DNA from: Corynebacterium testudinoris | GTDB taxonomy: Bacteria; Actinomycetota; Actinomycetes; Mycobacteriales; Mycobacteriaceae | Length of the DNA: 64,000 nt | Direction of reading: 5' to 3' | Assembly: GCF_001021045.1 (NCBI RefSeq) | Contig: NZ_CP011545.1 | Span: 1,550,001 to 1,614,000, forward strand | Shown here: in pieces, positions 6,384-15,081 of the stretch | Position numbering within the stretch: position 1 is the first letter of the stretch | Layout: every line of letters starts with the position of its first letter | Notes under the pieces: generated by a model | Told to the model about the DNA's origin: nothing | Databases searched by the model: none | The model's input: the letters and a program-made list of their open reading frames with translations, nothing else | Position numbers and translations under genes: made by a program

Positions 6384-7592
6384 ATGGCGTCTGAATTGTC
6401 TGCCCCGCGTGAGGGGATTCCGGCGGTGCTGGACACGGTGGAAGATTTCGAGTCTGCTGCAGCAAGGCTGTTGGCGGGCACGGGTCCCATTGCCATTGAT
6501 ACGGAACGCGCCTCCGGCTTTCGTTTCGACGACCGCGCTTTCCTCATCCAGGTGCGTAGGCGCGGCGTCGGCACGCTGTTGTTTGCCCCGGAGGGCCTCC
6601 GGGATGAGTTCACCGCGGCACTCGCACCCGTGCTTAACGGGCAGGAGTGGGTGATTCATGCTGCTCCGTCGGATCTCCCGAGTCTCGCGTGGCTTGGCCT
6701 GTACCCGGGGACGCTGTTTGATACGGAGCTTGCGGGACGTCTCGCTGGCTTTGATCATGTCAATCTCGCGGCCATGATTTCGGAGGTGTTTGACCAGCAG
6801 CTGGCCAAGGGGCACGGGGCTGAGGATTGGTCGAAGGTGCCGCTGCCGGAGAATTGGTTGTCCTATGCCGCGCTGGATGTGGAGTTGCTTCTGGAGCTGG
6901 CGGAGGCGATGGCGGAGATTCTGGATCAGCAGGGCAAGTTGGAGTGGGCTGAGGAGGAGTTCGCCTACATTCGTGCTGAGCATGCCGACATTGTCGAGCC
7001 CGCGACGCTCACCTGGCGTGACACGAAGGGCGTGTCCACGTTGACCCGCCCGGAGCAGTTGGCGGTGGCGCGGGAGCTGTGGCTGGCACGACAGTCCATC
7101 GCGGTGGACAATGATCGCGCGGTGTCGAAGGTGCTGCCGAACAAGGTGCTCGTGGAGATCGCCCGCGTGTTGCCGGACTCCGTCGCGGAGTTGGCCCGGG
7201 TGAAGGGGTTCCCGCGGAAGCGCCAGTCTTCCACCGGGTTCTGGTTTCAGATTATCCACCGTGCGCGGACGTCGCAGCCGAGCACGTGGCCGAAGCGGGA
7301 GCGTTCTTCCCGCGGCGCGCCCCATCACAGCACGTGGGCGAACTATCACCCGGAGGCGTGGGAGGCGTTGACTCACTTCCGCGCGGGCATCGAGGAGATT
7401 TCTCTCGACCTTGGTATCCCGGTGGAGAATCTTCTGCAGCCGTCCATGGCCCGCGAGGCTATTTGGGCCGCCACCGAGACTCGGGAGATCGGCACCGAGA
7501 ATGATCTCGTGGGGTGGCTCCACGATCACGGCGCCCGCGAATGGCAGGTGGAGCTGGTCGCTCCCCTGCTGGTAGACGCTTTAGTCCGTTAG
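6384..7592 (+). CDS. rnd: Ribonuclease D
   Basis: This 402-residue 3'-5' exoribonuclease trims tRNA precursors and other small RNAs. The DEDD exonuclease domain is at the N-terminus: Exo I is IAIDTERA (Asp39, Glu41), Exo II lies around [14 protein letters not shown], and Exo III is [12 protein letters not shown]. An HRDC domain follows at about residues 220-300 ([18 protein letters not shown]), as in other RNase D proteins. The ATG at 6384 lies 4 bases after the DUF3000 stop. The 3' end overlaps dxs on the other strand by 12 bases, so each coding region contains the other's stop codon. Confidence 0.92.
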   Translation: MASELSAPREGIPAVLDTVEDFESAAARLLAGTGPIAIDTERASGFRFDDRAFLIQVRRRGVGTLLFAPEGLRDEFTAALAPVLNGQEWVIHAAPSDLPSLAWLGLYPGTLFDTELAGRLAGFDHVNLAAMISEVFDQQLAKGHGAEDWSKVPLPENWLSYAALDVELLLELAEAMAEILDQQGKLEWAEEEFAYIRAEHADIVEPATLTWRDTKGVSTLTRPEQLAVARELWLARQSIAVDNDRAVSKVLPNKVLVEIARVLPDSVAELARVKGFPRKRQSSTGFWFQIIHRARTSQPSTWPKRERSSRGAPHHSTWANYHPEAWEALTHFRAGIEEISLDLGIPVENLLQPSMAREAIWAATETREIGTENDLVGWLHDHGAREWQVELVAPLLVDALVR

Positions 7593-9476
7593 GGCTTCCA
7601 GCGATGCGGTAATGGAGTCGACCACGCCGTCCACATCTAAGCCGACCTCGGCGAGCAATTCATCGCGAGAGGCGTGGGCGGGATAGAAGTCCGGGAAGCC
7701 CAGGCGGCGCAGCGGGGTGTTCACCTCGGCGGCGTCGAGGGCCTCAGAAATGAGGGAGCCGACTCCGCCGCGGACGATGCCGTCTTCGATGACGACGACG
7801 AGGTCGTGGTCGTCGGCAAGCGCGATGAGCGAGGGGGCAACCGGGGTGATCCATCGGGGATCGACGACGGTGACATTGACGCCTTCTGCTTCGATGCGTT
7901 CGGCCGCGTCGAGCGCGAGGCCGGCGAAACAGCCGACGGAGACAATGAGCACGTCGAGGCCATCGGATTCCGCGGAATCTGTGTAGCGCAAGATGTCCAC
8001 GCCATCATCCAGGCGCATGAGTGCGGGGTGTTCCTCGGGCAGGGAGCCCTTGGGGTAGCGCACGGCGGTCGGACCGTCGGCAACGTCGAGGCACTCGCGG
8101 AAAAGCTCGCGCAGCTGGGAGCCATCGCGAGGGGCGGCGACCTTGATGCCCGGCACGATGGAGGTGATCGCCATGTCCCACACGCCGTTGTGGCTGGCGC
8201 CGTCGGTGCCGGTGACACCTGCGCGGTCGAGGACCAAGGTGACGGGCAAGTCGAGCAGGCCGACGTCCATGACCAGCTGGTCGAAGGCGCGGTTGAGGAA
8301 GGTGGCGTAGATGGCCACGACGGGGTGCAGCCCACCGAGGGCGAGGCCGGCGGCGGAGGTCAGCGCGTGTTGCTCGGCGATGCCGACGTCGAAGAATCGG
8401 GAGGGGAACTTCTCGGCGAATTCGGACAAGCCCGTCGGCCCGGCCATCGCGGCGGTGATGGCGACGATGTCCTCGCGCTCCTCGGCGGCCTGGACGATCT
8501 CCTCGGTGAAGATGTTGGTCCAGCCCGGGGAGGACGCTGATTTGGGTTCGCCAGTGATGGGGTCAATGACTCCGGTGGCGTGCATCTGGTCGGCGAGATC
8601 ATTGACGGCGGGGGCGAAGCCGTGGCCCTTTTCGGTGACGGCGTGGACGATGATGGGGCCGTCGTAGTTGCGGGCGTAGGTGAGGGCGTCGATGAGCATG
8701 GAGAGATCATGGCCGTGCACCGGGCCGACGTATTTCATGCCGAGCTCGGGGAACATCTCGGTGGGGATGACCTGAGATTTGACGCCCTCTTTGAAGGCTT
8801 GCAGGGCTTCGAAGGTGCGCTCCCCCACCCAGCCCATGGATTTCAGGGTCTTCTTGCCGTGCTCCATGATTTCGTCGTAGCTGCGTTGCATGCGCAGTTG
8901 GGCGAGGTTGGTGGCGAATCCGCCGATGGTGGGCGAGTAGGAGCGGCCGTTGTCATTGACCACGATGACCACGTTGCGGTCATGTCCGGAGGCAATGTTG
9001 TTCAGCGCCTCCCAGCACATTCCGCCGGTGAGGGCGCCATCGCCGACGACGGCGACGACTTTGCGTTCCTTCTGGCCGGTGATGTCGAAGGCTTTGGCCA
9101 GGCCGTCGGCGTAGGACAGCGCGGCGGAGGCGTGGGAGGATTCGGTCCAGTCGTGGTCGGATTCGCCGCGATCGGTGTAGCCGGATAGCCCCCCGGATTG
9201 CCGGAGCGTATCAAATTGATCGGCCCGTCCGGTGAGGATTTTGTGTACATACGACTGGTGGGACGTATCAAAAATGATGGGATCGGCGGGCGAGTTGAAG
9301 ACGCGGTGCAAGGCGATGGTCAGTTCGACGACGCCGAGGTTGGGGCCGAGGTGTCCGCCGGTCGCTGAGACCTTGTCCACGAGCAGGTGGCGGATCTCTT
9401 CCGCCAGGTCATCGAGGTGATCCGCATCGACTGCCTTGAGATCGGCGGGCGATGACAATCCGCTGAGAATACCCAT
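7581..9476 (-). CDS. dxs: 1-deoxy-D-xylulose-5-phosphate synthase
   Basis: This 631-residue enzyme makes 1-deoxyxylulose 5-phosphate from pyruvate and glyceraldehyde 3-phosphate, the entry step of the MEP isoprenoid pathway. The N-terminal part has GGHLGPNLG with the active-site His42, [10 protein letters not shown], and the thiamine-diphosphate motif GDGALTGG (145-152) with NN at 159-160. The transketolase-like part has GIAEQHAL with the catalytic Glu. Length is normal. The ATG at 9476 is preferred over earlier in-frame codons because AAGGAG lies about 12 bases upstream and homologues begin there. It is a single gene convergent with rnd. Confidence 0.96.
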   Translation of the reverse strand: MGILSGLSSPADLKAVDADHLDDLAEEIRHLLVDKVSATGGHLGPNLGVVELTIALHRVFNSPADPIIFDTSHQSYVHKILTGRADQFDTLRQSGGLSGYTDRGESDHDWTESSHASAALSYADGLAKAFDITGQKERKVVAVVGDGALTGGMCWEALNNIASGHDRNVVIVVNDNGRSYSPTIGGFATNLAQLRMQRSYDEIMEHGKKTLKSMGWVGERTFEALQAFKEGVKSQVIPTEMFPELGMKYVGPVHGHDLSMLIDALTYARNYDGPIIVHAVTEKGHGFAPAVNDLADQMHATGVIDPITGEPKSASSPGWTNIFTEEIVQAAEEREDIVAITAAMAGPTGLSEFAEKFPSRFFDVGIAEQHALTSAAGLALGGLHPVVAIYATFLNRAFDQLVMDVGLLDLPVTLVLDRAGVTGTDGASHNGVWDMAITSIVPGIKVAAPRDGSQLRELFRECLDVADGPTAVRYPKGSLPEEHPALMRLDDGVDILRYTDSAESDGLDVLIVSVGCFAGLALDAAERIEAEGVNVTVVDPRWITPVAPSLIALADDHDLVVVIEDGIVRGGVGSLISEALDAAEVNTPLRRLGFPDFYPAHASRDELLAEVGLDVDGVVDSITASLEALTD

Positions 9477-9593
9477 TGGTGTGTAATCGTCTCCTTGTCT
9501 CAATGTGTACAAACCGCAGCCGCCAGTATCCGTCCATGGTACCTGGGAATGTCCGGAATCCTGGACATCCCCAGGCAGTGGCATTAACGGGCC

Positions 9594-10814
9594 TTAGCGC
9601 GTCAGTTCGCCAACAATCTCAAAATGGTGCGTGCCGGGGAAGGCATTGACAACTGCGAGCCTGCTCAGGCGGTATCCGCCTTCGGCCCACGCGGCGACGT
9701 CGCGGGAGAAGGTCGCCGGGTCGCAGCCAACATGGATGACGCGTTCCGGTTCCTGCTTGGCGACGGCCGCGACTACCGCATCGCCCGCGCCCGTGCGCGG
9801 CGGGTCCAACACGACGATGCGCGGCTTCGGGAGCGTGCCCACGGCGGCTTCCACCCGCTGGTTGTGCATCGTCACGTCATAGCGGTCGAGGTCCGGCTGT
9901 TCCAGCTTGCTCGCGGCGGCGGAGTAGTCAACGGAGTGGATGGCAGCCTGCTCCCCCAGGCTGTCGGCCAGTGCGGGGACAAACAGGCCGACGCCGCCGT
10001 AGAGATCCCATCCGATGGCCTTCACGTCCTCCCGGGGTGCGAGGTCGGCGAGCCAGCGGCGGATGAGGCCGGTGTACGCATCGGGTGCGTTGCGGTGTGC
10101 CTGCCAGAAGGCGGTGGCTGGGAAGCGGAAGGTGTGGGCGTCGGCAAGCTCGGTGACGGTGCCAGAACCGTCGAGGACTTCCGTGATCCGCTCAACGCGG
10201 CGACCGCGCGGGGCGCGGCGAGTCTCAACGACGTGGCGTTGACCTTCGCCGTCTAGGACGGCGATGACTTCCGCACCGGGCGTGAAGCTACGGGCGCCGG
10301 GGCCGACGAGGCCGTCGAGAAGCGTGTCCACGACCTGTGTGCAGGCCACGGTGATGATGTCATTGGAGCCGCGGGCACGGAAGCCCGCATGTCCCTGCGT
10401 ATCGACGCCCAGTCGCACCCGCGTGCGCCACCCGCGCGCCGGCAGCAGGTCGAGGGGTTCCACCACCGGCAGGTCAACGACCTTGCCCAGCCGAGTGAGC
10501 TGGCCTTCGAGCACACCAACCTTGAGGTCAAGTTCCTTCGCCGGGTCGAGATCGCCGAAATCGCAGCACCCCGCCCCCGCTGCCGCCGCCGGGCACGACT
10601 GCTCCACCCGGTAGGGACCAGCGCTGATGACCGACTCTGCCTCGGCGCGGGCAAAGTTCTTCTTCACCTTGGTAATGGTCGCGGAGACCGTATCGCCGGG
10701 GTACGCGCCACGGACGAAAACGACTCGCCCGTCGATCTCCGCGATCCCCTCGCCGCCGTGGGCCATCCGGGTGATGTGCAGTTCCCGGGTGGTACCCCGC
10801 TCGAGCTCGGTCAC
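9594..10814 (-). CDS. TrmA/RumA-family RNA (uracil-5-)-methyltransferase
   Basis: This 406-residue SAM-dependent methyltransferase of the RlmD/TrmA type would methylate C5 of a uridine in rRNA or tRNA. An N-terminal TRAM-like beta barrel (LHITRMAHGGEGIAEIDGR) is followed by a Cys cluster, SCPAAAAGAGCCDF, compatible with an iron-sulfur site. The catalytic domain has YGGVGLFVPAL (SAM binding), VVLDPPRTGAG, and HVGCDPATFSRD with the nucleophilic Cys. The start is GTG at 10814, with AAGGAG 9 bases upstream. The DUF3710 gene ends 34 bases upstream on the same strand. The exact target nucleotide cannot be read from the sequence. Confidence 0.88.
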   Translation of the reverse strand: MTELERGTTRELHITRMAHGGEGIAEIDGRVVFVRGAYPGDTVSATITKVKKNFARAEAESVISAGPYRVEQSCPAAAAGAGCCDFGDLDPAKELDLKVGVLEGQLTRLGKVVDLPVVEPLDLLPARGWRTRVRLGVDTQGHAGFRARGSNDIITVACTQVVDTLLDGLVGPGARSFTPGAEVIAVLDGEGQRHVVETRRAPRGRRVERITEVLDGSGTVTELADAHTFRFPATAFWQAHRNAPDAYTGLIRRWLADLAPREDVKAIGWDLYGGVGLFVPALADSLGEQAAIHSVDYSAAASKLEQPDLDRYDVTMHNQRVEAAVGTLPKPRIVVLDPPRTGAGDAVVAAVAKQEPERVIHVGCDPATFSRDVAAWAEGGYRLSRLAVVNAFPGTHHFEIVGELTR

Positions 10815-10848
10815 GATGTGTGCTCCTTGATTGCTGGGTTGAGAAGAA

Positions 10849-11562
10849 TTATTGATGAGGATCTGCCTGTTGTGCTCGCTGCTCCATGGCCTGCTGGACT
10901 TGCTCCACCAGCGGGCCGGGCAAGGTGACCGGCAAGGAATTGCCGGCGAGGACTGGGTCGGAGCCGCGGTAGACGAAAGTACGGGCGGTGATCTCACGCG
11001 CCAGGTCCCGCAGCTTGTCGACGCGCTCGGGGGGCGCGGTGGTGGTCATCCGCAGCATCCAGCGCGGGCCCTCCACGCCGATGACGCGGATGGAGCCGTT
11101 GGCGCCGGCGCCTACGATCTCCGTTCCCCACGGCCCCTGTTCGGTTTCTACGTTGAGCCCATCGCCGGTCATCCCGGCGGTGATCTGCTCGACGGATTCG
11201 GTCCATTGACCAGCGGAGTTGGGGGCGGCAAACGCGACCGGGGTGACGCGGCCGAACTCGGTGACGATGTGCACCATCCGCGGGCCATCCTCTCCCATCT
11301 CCACCTGGACCTGGGAGTTCTTCGGCAGCGGAATGATCATGGAGCCCAAATTGAGGACCCCGATGGAGAAGTCACTGAAATCAAAGTCGTCGATATTGAC
11401 TGAATCGCCATCGAAGGGACCGGTGTCGCCGCTGACGGCATCATGGACCGGCTGCTCAACGACCGCCACCGGAACCTCTTCCGTCACCTCGTCGGCGACA
11501 TCGGGTTCGCGTGCTTCGGCGGGCTCGTCGTGGTTCTTCTTACCGAATGGCCACATTGCCAT
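10849..11562 (-). CDS. DUF3710 family protein
   Basis: This 237-residue protein is conserved across actinobacteria next to dut. The first 80 residues are acidic and low-complexity (many Glu, Asp and Val), after a short basic start MAMWPFGKK. The rest is a compact domain with LNLGSMIIPLPKNSQVQVEM and WGTEIVGAGANGSIRVIGVE. There are no transmembrane helices or catalytic motifs, and the function is unknown. GGAGA lies 8 bases before the ATG. Position between dut and the RNA methyltransferase on the same strand suggests a small operon, with 91 bases to dut. Confidence 0.85.
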   Translation of the reverse strand: MAMWPFGKKNHDEPAEAREPDVADEVTEEVPVAVVEQPVHDAVSGDTGPFDGDSVNIDDFDFSDFSIGVLNLGSMIIPLPKNSQVQVEMGEDGPRMVHIVTEFGRVTPVAFAAPNSAGQWTESVEQITAGMTGDGLNVETEQGPWGTEIVGAGANGSIRVIGVEGPRWMLRMTTTAPPERVDKLRDLAREITARTFVYRGSDPVLAGNSLPVTLPGPLVEQVQQAMEQRAQQADPHQ

Positions 11563-11653
11563 GGGACTGATCTCCTCGGAAATAGCGAAACTGTGCTCGT
11601 AACATGCGCTCGTACTTGGTCACCACTGTACCGCCGGGGCAGAACGCGGACGC

Positions 11654-12109
11654 TTAGTTGACTCCAGTGGAACCGTAGCCCCCGCCGCCGCGAACCGTCT
11701 CATCGAGTTCATCGACCTCTGCAAAGTCGACCAATTCCACCCGTTGGATGACCAACTGCGCGATGCGCATCCCGCGGGTGATCGCAATGGGTGTCTCCCG
11801 GTCGTGGTTGATCAGGCACACCTTGATCTCACCGCGGTAATCAGCATCCACGGTGCCCGGCGCGTTAACAATGCTCAATCCGTGCTTCGCTGCCAGCCCG
11901 GAGCGCGGGTGGATGAGCCCAACCGTGCCCAGCGGCAAGGCGAGGGCGATGCCCGTGCTGACGAGTGCACGCTCCCCCGGAGCGAGGGTGACGTCCTCGG
12001 TGGAATAGAGATCCGCTCCCGCATCGCCGCGATGGGCGCGCTTGGGCAGAGGAAGATCTTTGTCCAGACGAAGAATGCGGACGGGGCTGAAGTCTGATTG
12101 TTCGCTCAC
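11654..12109 (-). CDS. dut: Deoxyuridine 5'-triphosphate nucleotidohydrolase (dUTPase)
   Basis: This 151-residue homotrimeric enzyme hydrolyses dUTP to dUMP, keeping uracil out of DNA and feeding thymidylate synthesis. All five dUTPase motifs are visible: [17 protein letters not shown]; the active-site hairpin [13 protein letters not shown] with catalytic Asp; the MRIAQLVIQ strand; and the flexible C-terminal arm [10 protein letters not shown]. The GTG at 12109 gives the normal family length. It lacks a usable ribosome binding site, but TATCCT ends 8 bases upstream, which fits a leaderless mRNA. It diverges from the DUF3093 gene across 76 bases. Confidence 0.92.
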   Translation of the reverse strand: MSEQSDFSPVRILRLDKDLPLPKRAHRGDAGADLYSTEDVTLAPGERALVSTGIALALPLGTVGLIHPRSGLAAKHGLSIVNAPGTVDADYRGEIKVCLINHDRETPIAITRGMRIAQLVIQRVELVDFAEVDELDETVRGGGGYGSTGVN

Positions 12110-12117
12110 GGCTCCCA

Positions 12118-12123
12118 AGGATA
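12118..12123 (-). promoter_or_regulatory. Candidate -10 hexamer for leaderless dut
   Basis: On the minus strand TATCCT lies 8 bases before the GTG start at 12109. The only purine run, GGGAG, is too close to the start codon to act as a ribosome site. Confidence 0.5.
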
Positions 12124-12171
12124 CGGATCGCTCGTGCTGACGCAGCGGAGGGTGCCCCAAGTGGGGTGCAG

Positions 12172-12177
12172 TAGAGT
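12172..12177 (+). promoter_or_regulatory. Candidate -10 hexamer for the leaderless DUF3093 gene
   Basis: TAGAGT lies 8 bases before the GTG start at 12186, with no ribosome binding site between. Confidence 0.5.
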
Positions 12178-12185
12178 GTTTCCTT

Positions 12186-12740
12186 GTGAGTGACACCTCT
12201 TCTTCTCCTGAGACTGCTCCTGAGACTGCACAGAAGCAGGCGCCCCGCGTTCTCTACCGGGAACGCCAGTGGGTGCCCGCCTATTGGTGGGTCCTGGCGG
12301 CGCTGCTCGCAGCCCTCACGACCGCGCAGCTGGCCAACAACCGCAACATTTGGTGGCTCATCGTCCCCGCCATTGTGTTGAGCGCCGTCGCGGTGTGGGT
12401 GCTCACGACGTGGTCATCCACGGTGCTCACGGTGGAAGAGGATCCAGATGGTACGCGGTGGCTAACGGTGCGCTCCGCGTCGCTGCCGTCCGATGTCGTC
12501 TCACGTTCCCTGGCGGTGCCCGCCACCGCGAAGAGAAACGCCATGGGCCGCCAGCTCGACCCCGCCGCGTTCGTCGTCTCCCACGGCTGGGTGCACGAGA
12601 TGGTCATGCTGGTTCTCGATGACCCGGAGGACCCCACCCCCTACTGGCTGATTAGTACCCGTAATCCGGAGGCCGTGTTGACGGCCTTCCTGCCGGAGCA
12701 AACGGATACGTCTTTGGCGCACTATCGCTCCGAGTCGTAG
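12186..12740 (+). CDS. DUF3093 family membrane protein
   Basis: This 184-residue protein has two adjacent transmembrane segments at about residues 34-50 and 54-75 ([19 protein letters not shown], then [18 protein letters not shown]). A soluble C-terminal domain of about 105 residues contains [19 protein letters not shown]. It matches the actinobacterial DUF3093 family by arrangement and by its place between dut and the DUF4193 gene; its function is unknown. A GTG start at 12186 follows a TAGAGT hexamer. The stop codon lies inside a perfect 13-bp tandem duplication, and a strong terminator follows. Confidence 0.82.
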   Translation: MSDTSSSPETAPETAQKQAPRVLYRERQWVPAYWWVLAALLAALTTAQLANNRNIWWLIVPAIVLSAVAVWVLTTWSSTVLTVEEDPDGTRWLTVRSASLPSDVVSRSLAVPATAKRNAMGRQLDPAAFVVSHGWVHEMVMLVLDDPEDPTPYWLISTRNPEAVLTAFLPEQTDTSLAHYRSES

Positions 12741-12759
12741 CAGCGCGTCGTAGCAGCGC
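12734..12759. repeat. Perfect 13-bp tandem duplication across a stop codon
   Basis: GTCGTAGCAGCGC occurs at 12734-12746 and 12747-12759. The first copy contains the TAG stop of the DUF3093 gene (12738-12740). It looks like a small slippage duplication. Confidence 0.85.
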
Positions 12760-12768
12760 GCAGCAAAT

Positions 12769-12805
12769 GATCCCCGTTCACTTGGTGAGCGGGGATCTGT
12801 TTTTC
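12769..12805 (+). terminator. Terminator after the DUF3093 gene
   Basis: GATCCCCG (12769-12776) pairs with CGGGGATC (12790-12797), with further TTCAC/GTGAG pairing inside. TGTTTTTCG follows. It ends 11 bases before the convergent DUF4193 stop. Confidence 0.88.
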
Positions 12806-12815
12806 GTTCTTGAGC

Positions 12816-13109
12816 CTATGCGCAGTCGAGGCAGACGTCGGAGCCGTCGGGCTCGGTATGGGACTTGAGGTTGTTGCGCTGCACGAGGAAGCAGACTGAA
12901 CAGGTGAATTCGTTGGCCTGCTTGGGCACAACGGTGACGTTGAGTTCCTCGCCGGTGAGGTCCAGGGCGGGGAGATCGAAGGGCTCGACGATGTCGCCGT
13001 CGTCGTCCATGTCGGTGTTCTGGTTTTCCGCGGCCTTCAAGCCCTCAAGGGAGTCGGTCTCGATCTCGTCCTCTGCCCGGCGTCGGGGGGCGTCGTAATC
13101 AGTGGCCAT
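12816..13109 (-). CDS. DUF4193 family small zinc-ribbon-like protein
   Basis: This 97-residue acidic protein is conserved in actinobacteria near sigA. The C-terminus holds two CxxC pairs, FTCSVCFLVQ and DVCLDCA, about 20 residues apart, which would bind one zinc or iron ion. The N-terminal half is rich in Asp and Glu (NTDMDDDGDIVEPFDLP). The ATG has AAAGGA 10 bases upstream. Its function is unknown; some actinobacterial DUF4193 entries have been annotated as dUTPase by transfer from the neighbouring gene, but nothing in this sequence resembles a dUTPase. Confidence 0.85.
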   Translation of the reverse strand: MATDYDAPRRRAEDEIETDSLEGLKAAENQNTDMDDDGDIVEPFDLPALDLTGEELNVTVVPKQANEFTCSVCFLVQRNNLKSHTEPDGSDVCLDCA

Positions 13110-13198
13110 GCGTTTGGTGTCCTTTGGCTAAGTCGGTATCTCTTGTTTGTATCTAACCAACGTGTCGAGGCGCATATTAAGCGCATTTTCCTTCCCTG

Positions 13199-14056
13199 TC
13201 ATCCCTGCAGGTCAAGGGGTGTAAATGCGCCTGCTTCTTCCAACATGTGGGTTAGTGATGGTGCCAAGAGTGGGGCCGAAACGTAGGTAATCTCGCCTGC
13301 TTGCCCAGGTGTAGACAGATCTGGTGCTCGCACTATAGCGCCCGCCTCCGCAGCAATGATAATTCCTGCTGCATAGTCCCAGCTGTTGATGCCGTGCTCA
13401 TAGTAGGCGTCGACGGTTCCTTCCGCCACGCGGCACAGGTCTAGCGCTGCGGCTCCCATGCGTCGGATATCGCGCACCTGCGGCAGGATCTGGGTGAGCA
13501 GCTCGGCTTGGGCGCGGCGCCGTTCGGAGGCGTAGGCAAAGCCGGTGGCGAGGAGGGCCTGGGAGGGCTCCGTGAGGTGGTTGGCGCGCAGGGCCACCGT
13601 GGCGCCGTGTCGTACCAGGGTGGCCCCCTGCCCCTTGGCAGCTGAGTACACCGCGCTCGTGGCCACGTTGATCACTGCCCCGGCGACAACGCGGCCGTCG
13701 ATAGCCGCTCCGATGGAGACGGCATATTCGCCGATTCCATAGAGGAAATTCACCGTGCCATCGATGGGGTCCACAATCCAGGACACCCCGCTTATCGACG
13801 CCCGCGCGTGCCCCTCCTCCCCAATCATCCCGTCGGCGGGCCGCCGACGCTGCAATTCATCCGCAATGAGGTCTTCCGCCAAGGTGTCGACGATGGTCAC
13901 GGGGTCCACGTCCGTGGACTTCGTGGTGGAAAAATCCCGAATATCACCTGCTGTGGCCAGTTCCGCCCGCTTGGTTCGGATGCGTTCGGCGGCCAGCGTG
14001 GCTACCTCGACAGCGGTGGTGCGCAGATGGGTTAGCTCTAGTGGGGTTAAAGTCAC
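13199..14056 (-). CDS. suhB: Inositol monophosphatase family protein (SuhB-like)
   Basis: This 285-residue metal-dependent phosphatase would release inositol or a related sugar from its phosphate, feeding phosphatidylinositol and mannolipid synthesis in Corynebacteriales. Motif GEEG (79-82), the core [15 protein letters not shown] with DPIDGT at 96-101, and the distal SWDYAAG supply the Mg ligands of the IMPase fold. The GTG at 14056 gives a normal length; the long open frame upstream lies antisense to ppgK and is not coding. AGAAG directly abuts the start codon, so initiation may be leaderless or poorly defined. It diverges from ppgK across only 36 bases. Confidence 0.85.
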   Translation of the reverse strand: MTLTPLELTHLRTTAVEVATLAAERIRTKRAELATAGDIRDFSTTKSTDVDPVTIVDTLAEDLIADELQRRRPADGMIGEEGHARASISGVSWIVDPIDGTVNFLYGIGEYAVSIGAAIDGRVVAGAVINVATSAVYSAAKGQGATLVRHGATVALRANHLTEPSQALLATGFAYASERRRAQAELLTQILPQVRDIRRMGAAALDLCRVAEGTVDAYYEHGINSWDYAAGIIIAAEAGAIVRAPDLSTPGQAGEITYVSAPLLAPSLTHMLEEAGAFTPLDLQG

Positions 14057-14092
14057 CTTCTCATTGTGCCCATAATTTGTATGCTGGGCACC
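14057..14092. promoter_or_regulatory. 36-bp divergent promoter region of suhB and ppgK
   Basis: Only 36 bases separate the two start codons. For ppgK, TATGCT (14080-14085) is 7 bases before the ATG, matching a leaderless promoter. The suhB promoter must overlap it and extend into the ppgK coding region; on that strand CATACA and AATTAT are possible -10 sequences. Confidence 0.5.
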
Positions 14093-14845
14093 ATGAGCAA
14101 CATCGGTTTTGGCATCGACATCGGCGGCTCCGGCATCAAGGGTGCCCGCGTCAATCTCGACGACGGTGAGTTCGTCGGCGAGCGAATTAAGATCCCCACC
14201 CCGAAGCCGGCGACGCCGGACGCGGTCGCAGAGACGGTCGCGGAGATCATTCGGCAGGCCGAATGGGACGGCCCGGTGGGCATCACCATTCCCTCGGTGA
14301 TCAAGGGCCAGGTGGCCACCACCGCCGCCAACATCGACCCGACGTGGATCAACACCGATGTCAAGGAGCTTTTCGGCCGGTATCTTTCCGAGCGTGAGAT
14401 TAGCGTGCTCAATGACGCCGACGCCGCTGGCCTCGCCGAGGTCAAGTTCGGAGCCCCGGAGGCCCGCGAGGGGGCGGTGGTATTCCTTACCTTCGGCACG
14501 GGCATTGGCTCGGCATTTATTACTGATGGCCATCTGTTCCCCAACACCGAGGTCGGGCACCTCATCATTGACGGCGCTGAGGCGGAGTACCAGGCGTCTT
14601 CCCATGCCAAGGACCGCGAGGAACTGAGCTACAAAAAGTGGGCCAAGCGGGTGTCCATGGTCCTCAACGAGTACGAGCGGCTGTTTAACCCGACTGTCTT
14701 CGTCGTTGGTGGCGGCATCTCGCGCCTGCACGACAAGTGGATCCCGCGCCTGACCGTCGAGACGCCGGTCATCCCCGCCACCTTGCGCAACCGTGCTGGT
14801 ATTGTCGGCGCGGCGATGGCCGTCCATGACCATCTCACCCCCTAG
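14093..14845 (+). CDS. ppgK: Polyphosphate/ATP-glucokinase
   Basis: This 250-residue ROK-fold kinase phosphorylates glucose to glucose 6-phosphate using polyphosphate or ATP, giving a PTS-independent entry to glycolysis. The N-terminal phosphate-binding loop [12 protein letters not shown], the central [10 protein letters not shown] with the catalytic Asp, [10 protein letters not shown], and the C-terminal [13 protein letters not shown] are all present. The polyphosphate-glucokinase segment [16 protein letters not shown] supports that subtype over plain glucokinase. The ATG at 14093 starts the conserved region, has no ribosome site and lies 7 bases after TATGCT. In C. glutamicum the same gene lies between suhB and sigA. 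Confidence 0.92.
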   Translation: MSNIGFGIDIGGSGIKGARVNLDDGEFVGERIKIPTPKPATPDAVAETVAEIIRQAEWDGPVGITIPSVIKGQVATTAANIDPTWINTDVKELFGRYLSEREISVLNDADAAGLAEVKFGAPEAREGAVVFLTFGTGIGSAFITDGHLFPNTEVGHLIIDGAEAEYQASSHAKDREELSYKKWAKRVSMVLNEYERLFNPTVFVVGGGISRLHDKWIPRLTVETPVIPATLRNRAGIVGAAMAVHDHLTP

Positions 14846-15081
14846 ACAAATCCCGCTCAATCAGGTAGCCGGTGCAACAGTCCGGGAATAATTGATCTAC
14901 AATAGGCGGTTGATCGTGACGGCAGTGGGCCGTCACCGCTTTCTACTCACCCCGCAGAATCTCCATAATGCCTGCGTGGTGTCCCCTCGGAAAGCACGGT
15001 CCCACTGTTGAACAGTGTGATGTGGGTGCACCTTTGCACCCCGATCCACACGAACGAATTAGGTAAGGCGAAAGGGCGTAC
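14846..15081 (+). promoter_or_regulatory. sigA promoter and hairpin-rich leader
   Basis: TACAAT (14898-14903 area) is a good -10, which would leave a leader of roughly 170 bases. The leader can fold into GTGACGGC/GCCGTCAC (14916-14936), CACTGTT/AACAGTG (15003-15017) and GGGTGCA/TGCACCC (15024-15041). AAAGGG precedes the GTG start. No known riboswitch pattern is recognised. Confidence 0.55.

Noticed and set aside
6360..7529. 389-codon minus-strand frame opposite RNase D
   Set aside because: It is Arg/Pro/His-rich and antisense to a gene with intact catalytic motifs, a frequent artefact of high GC content.
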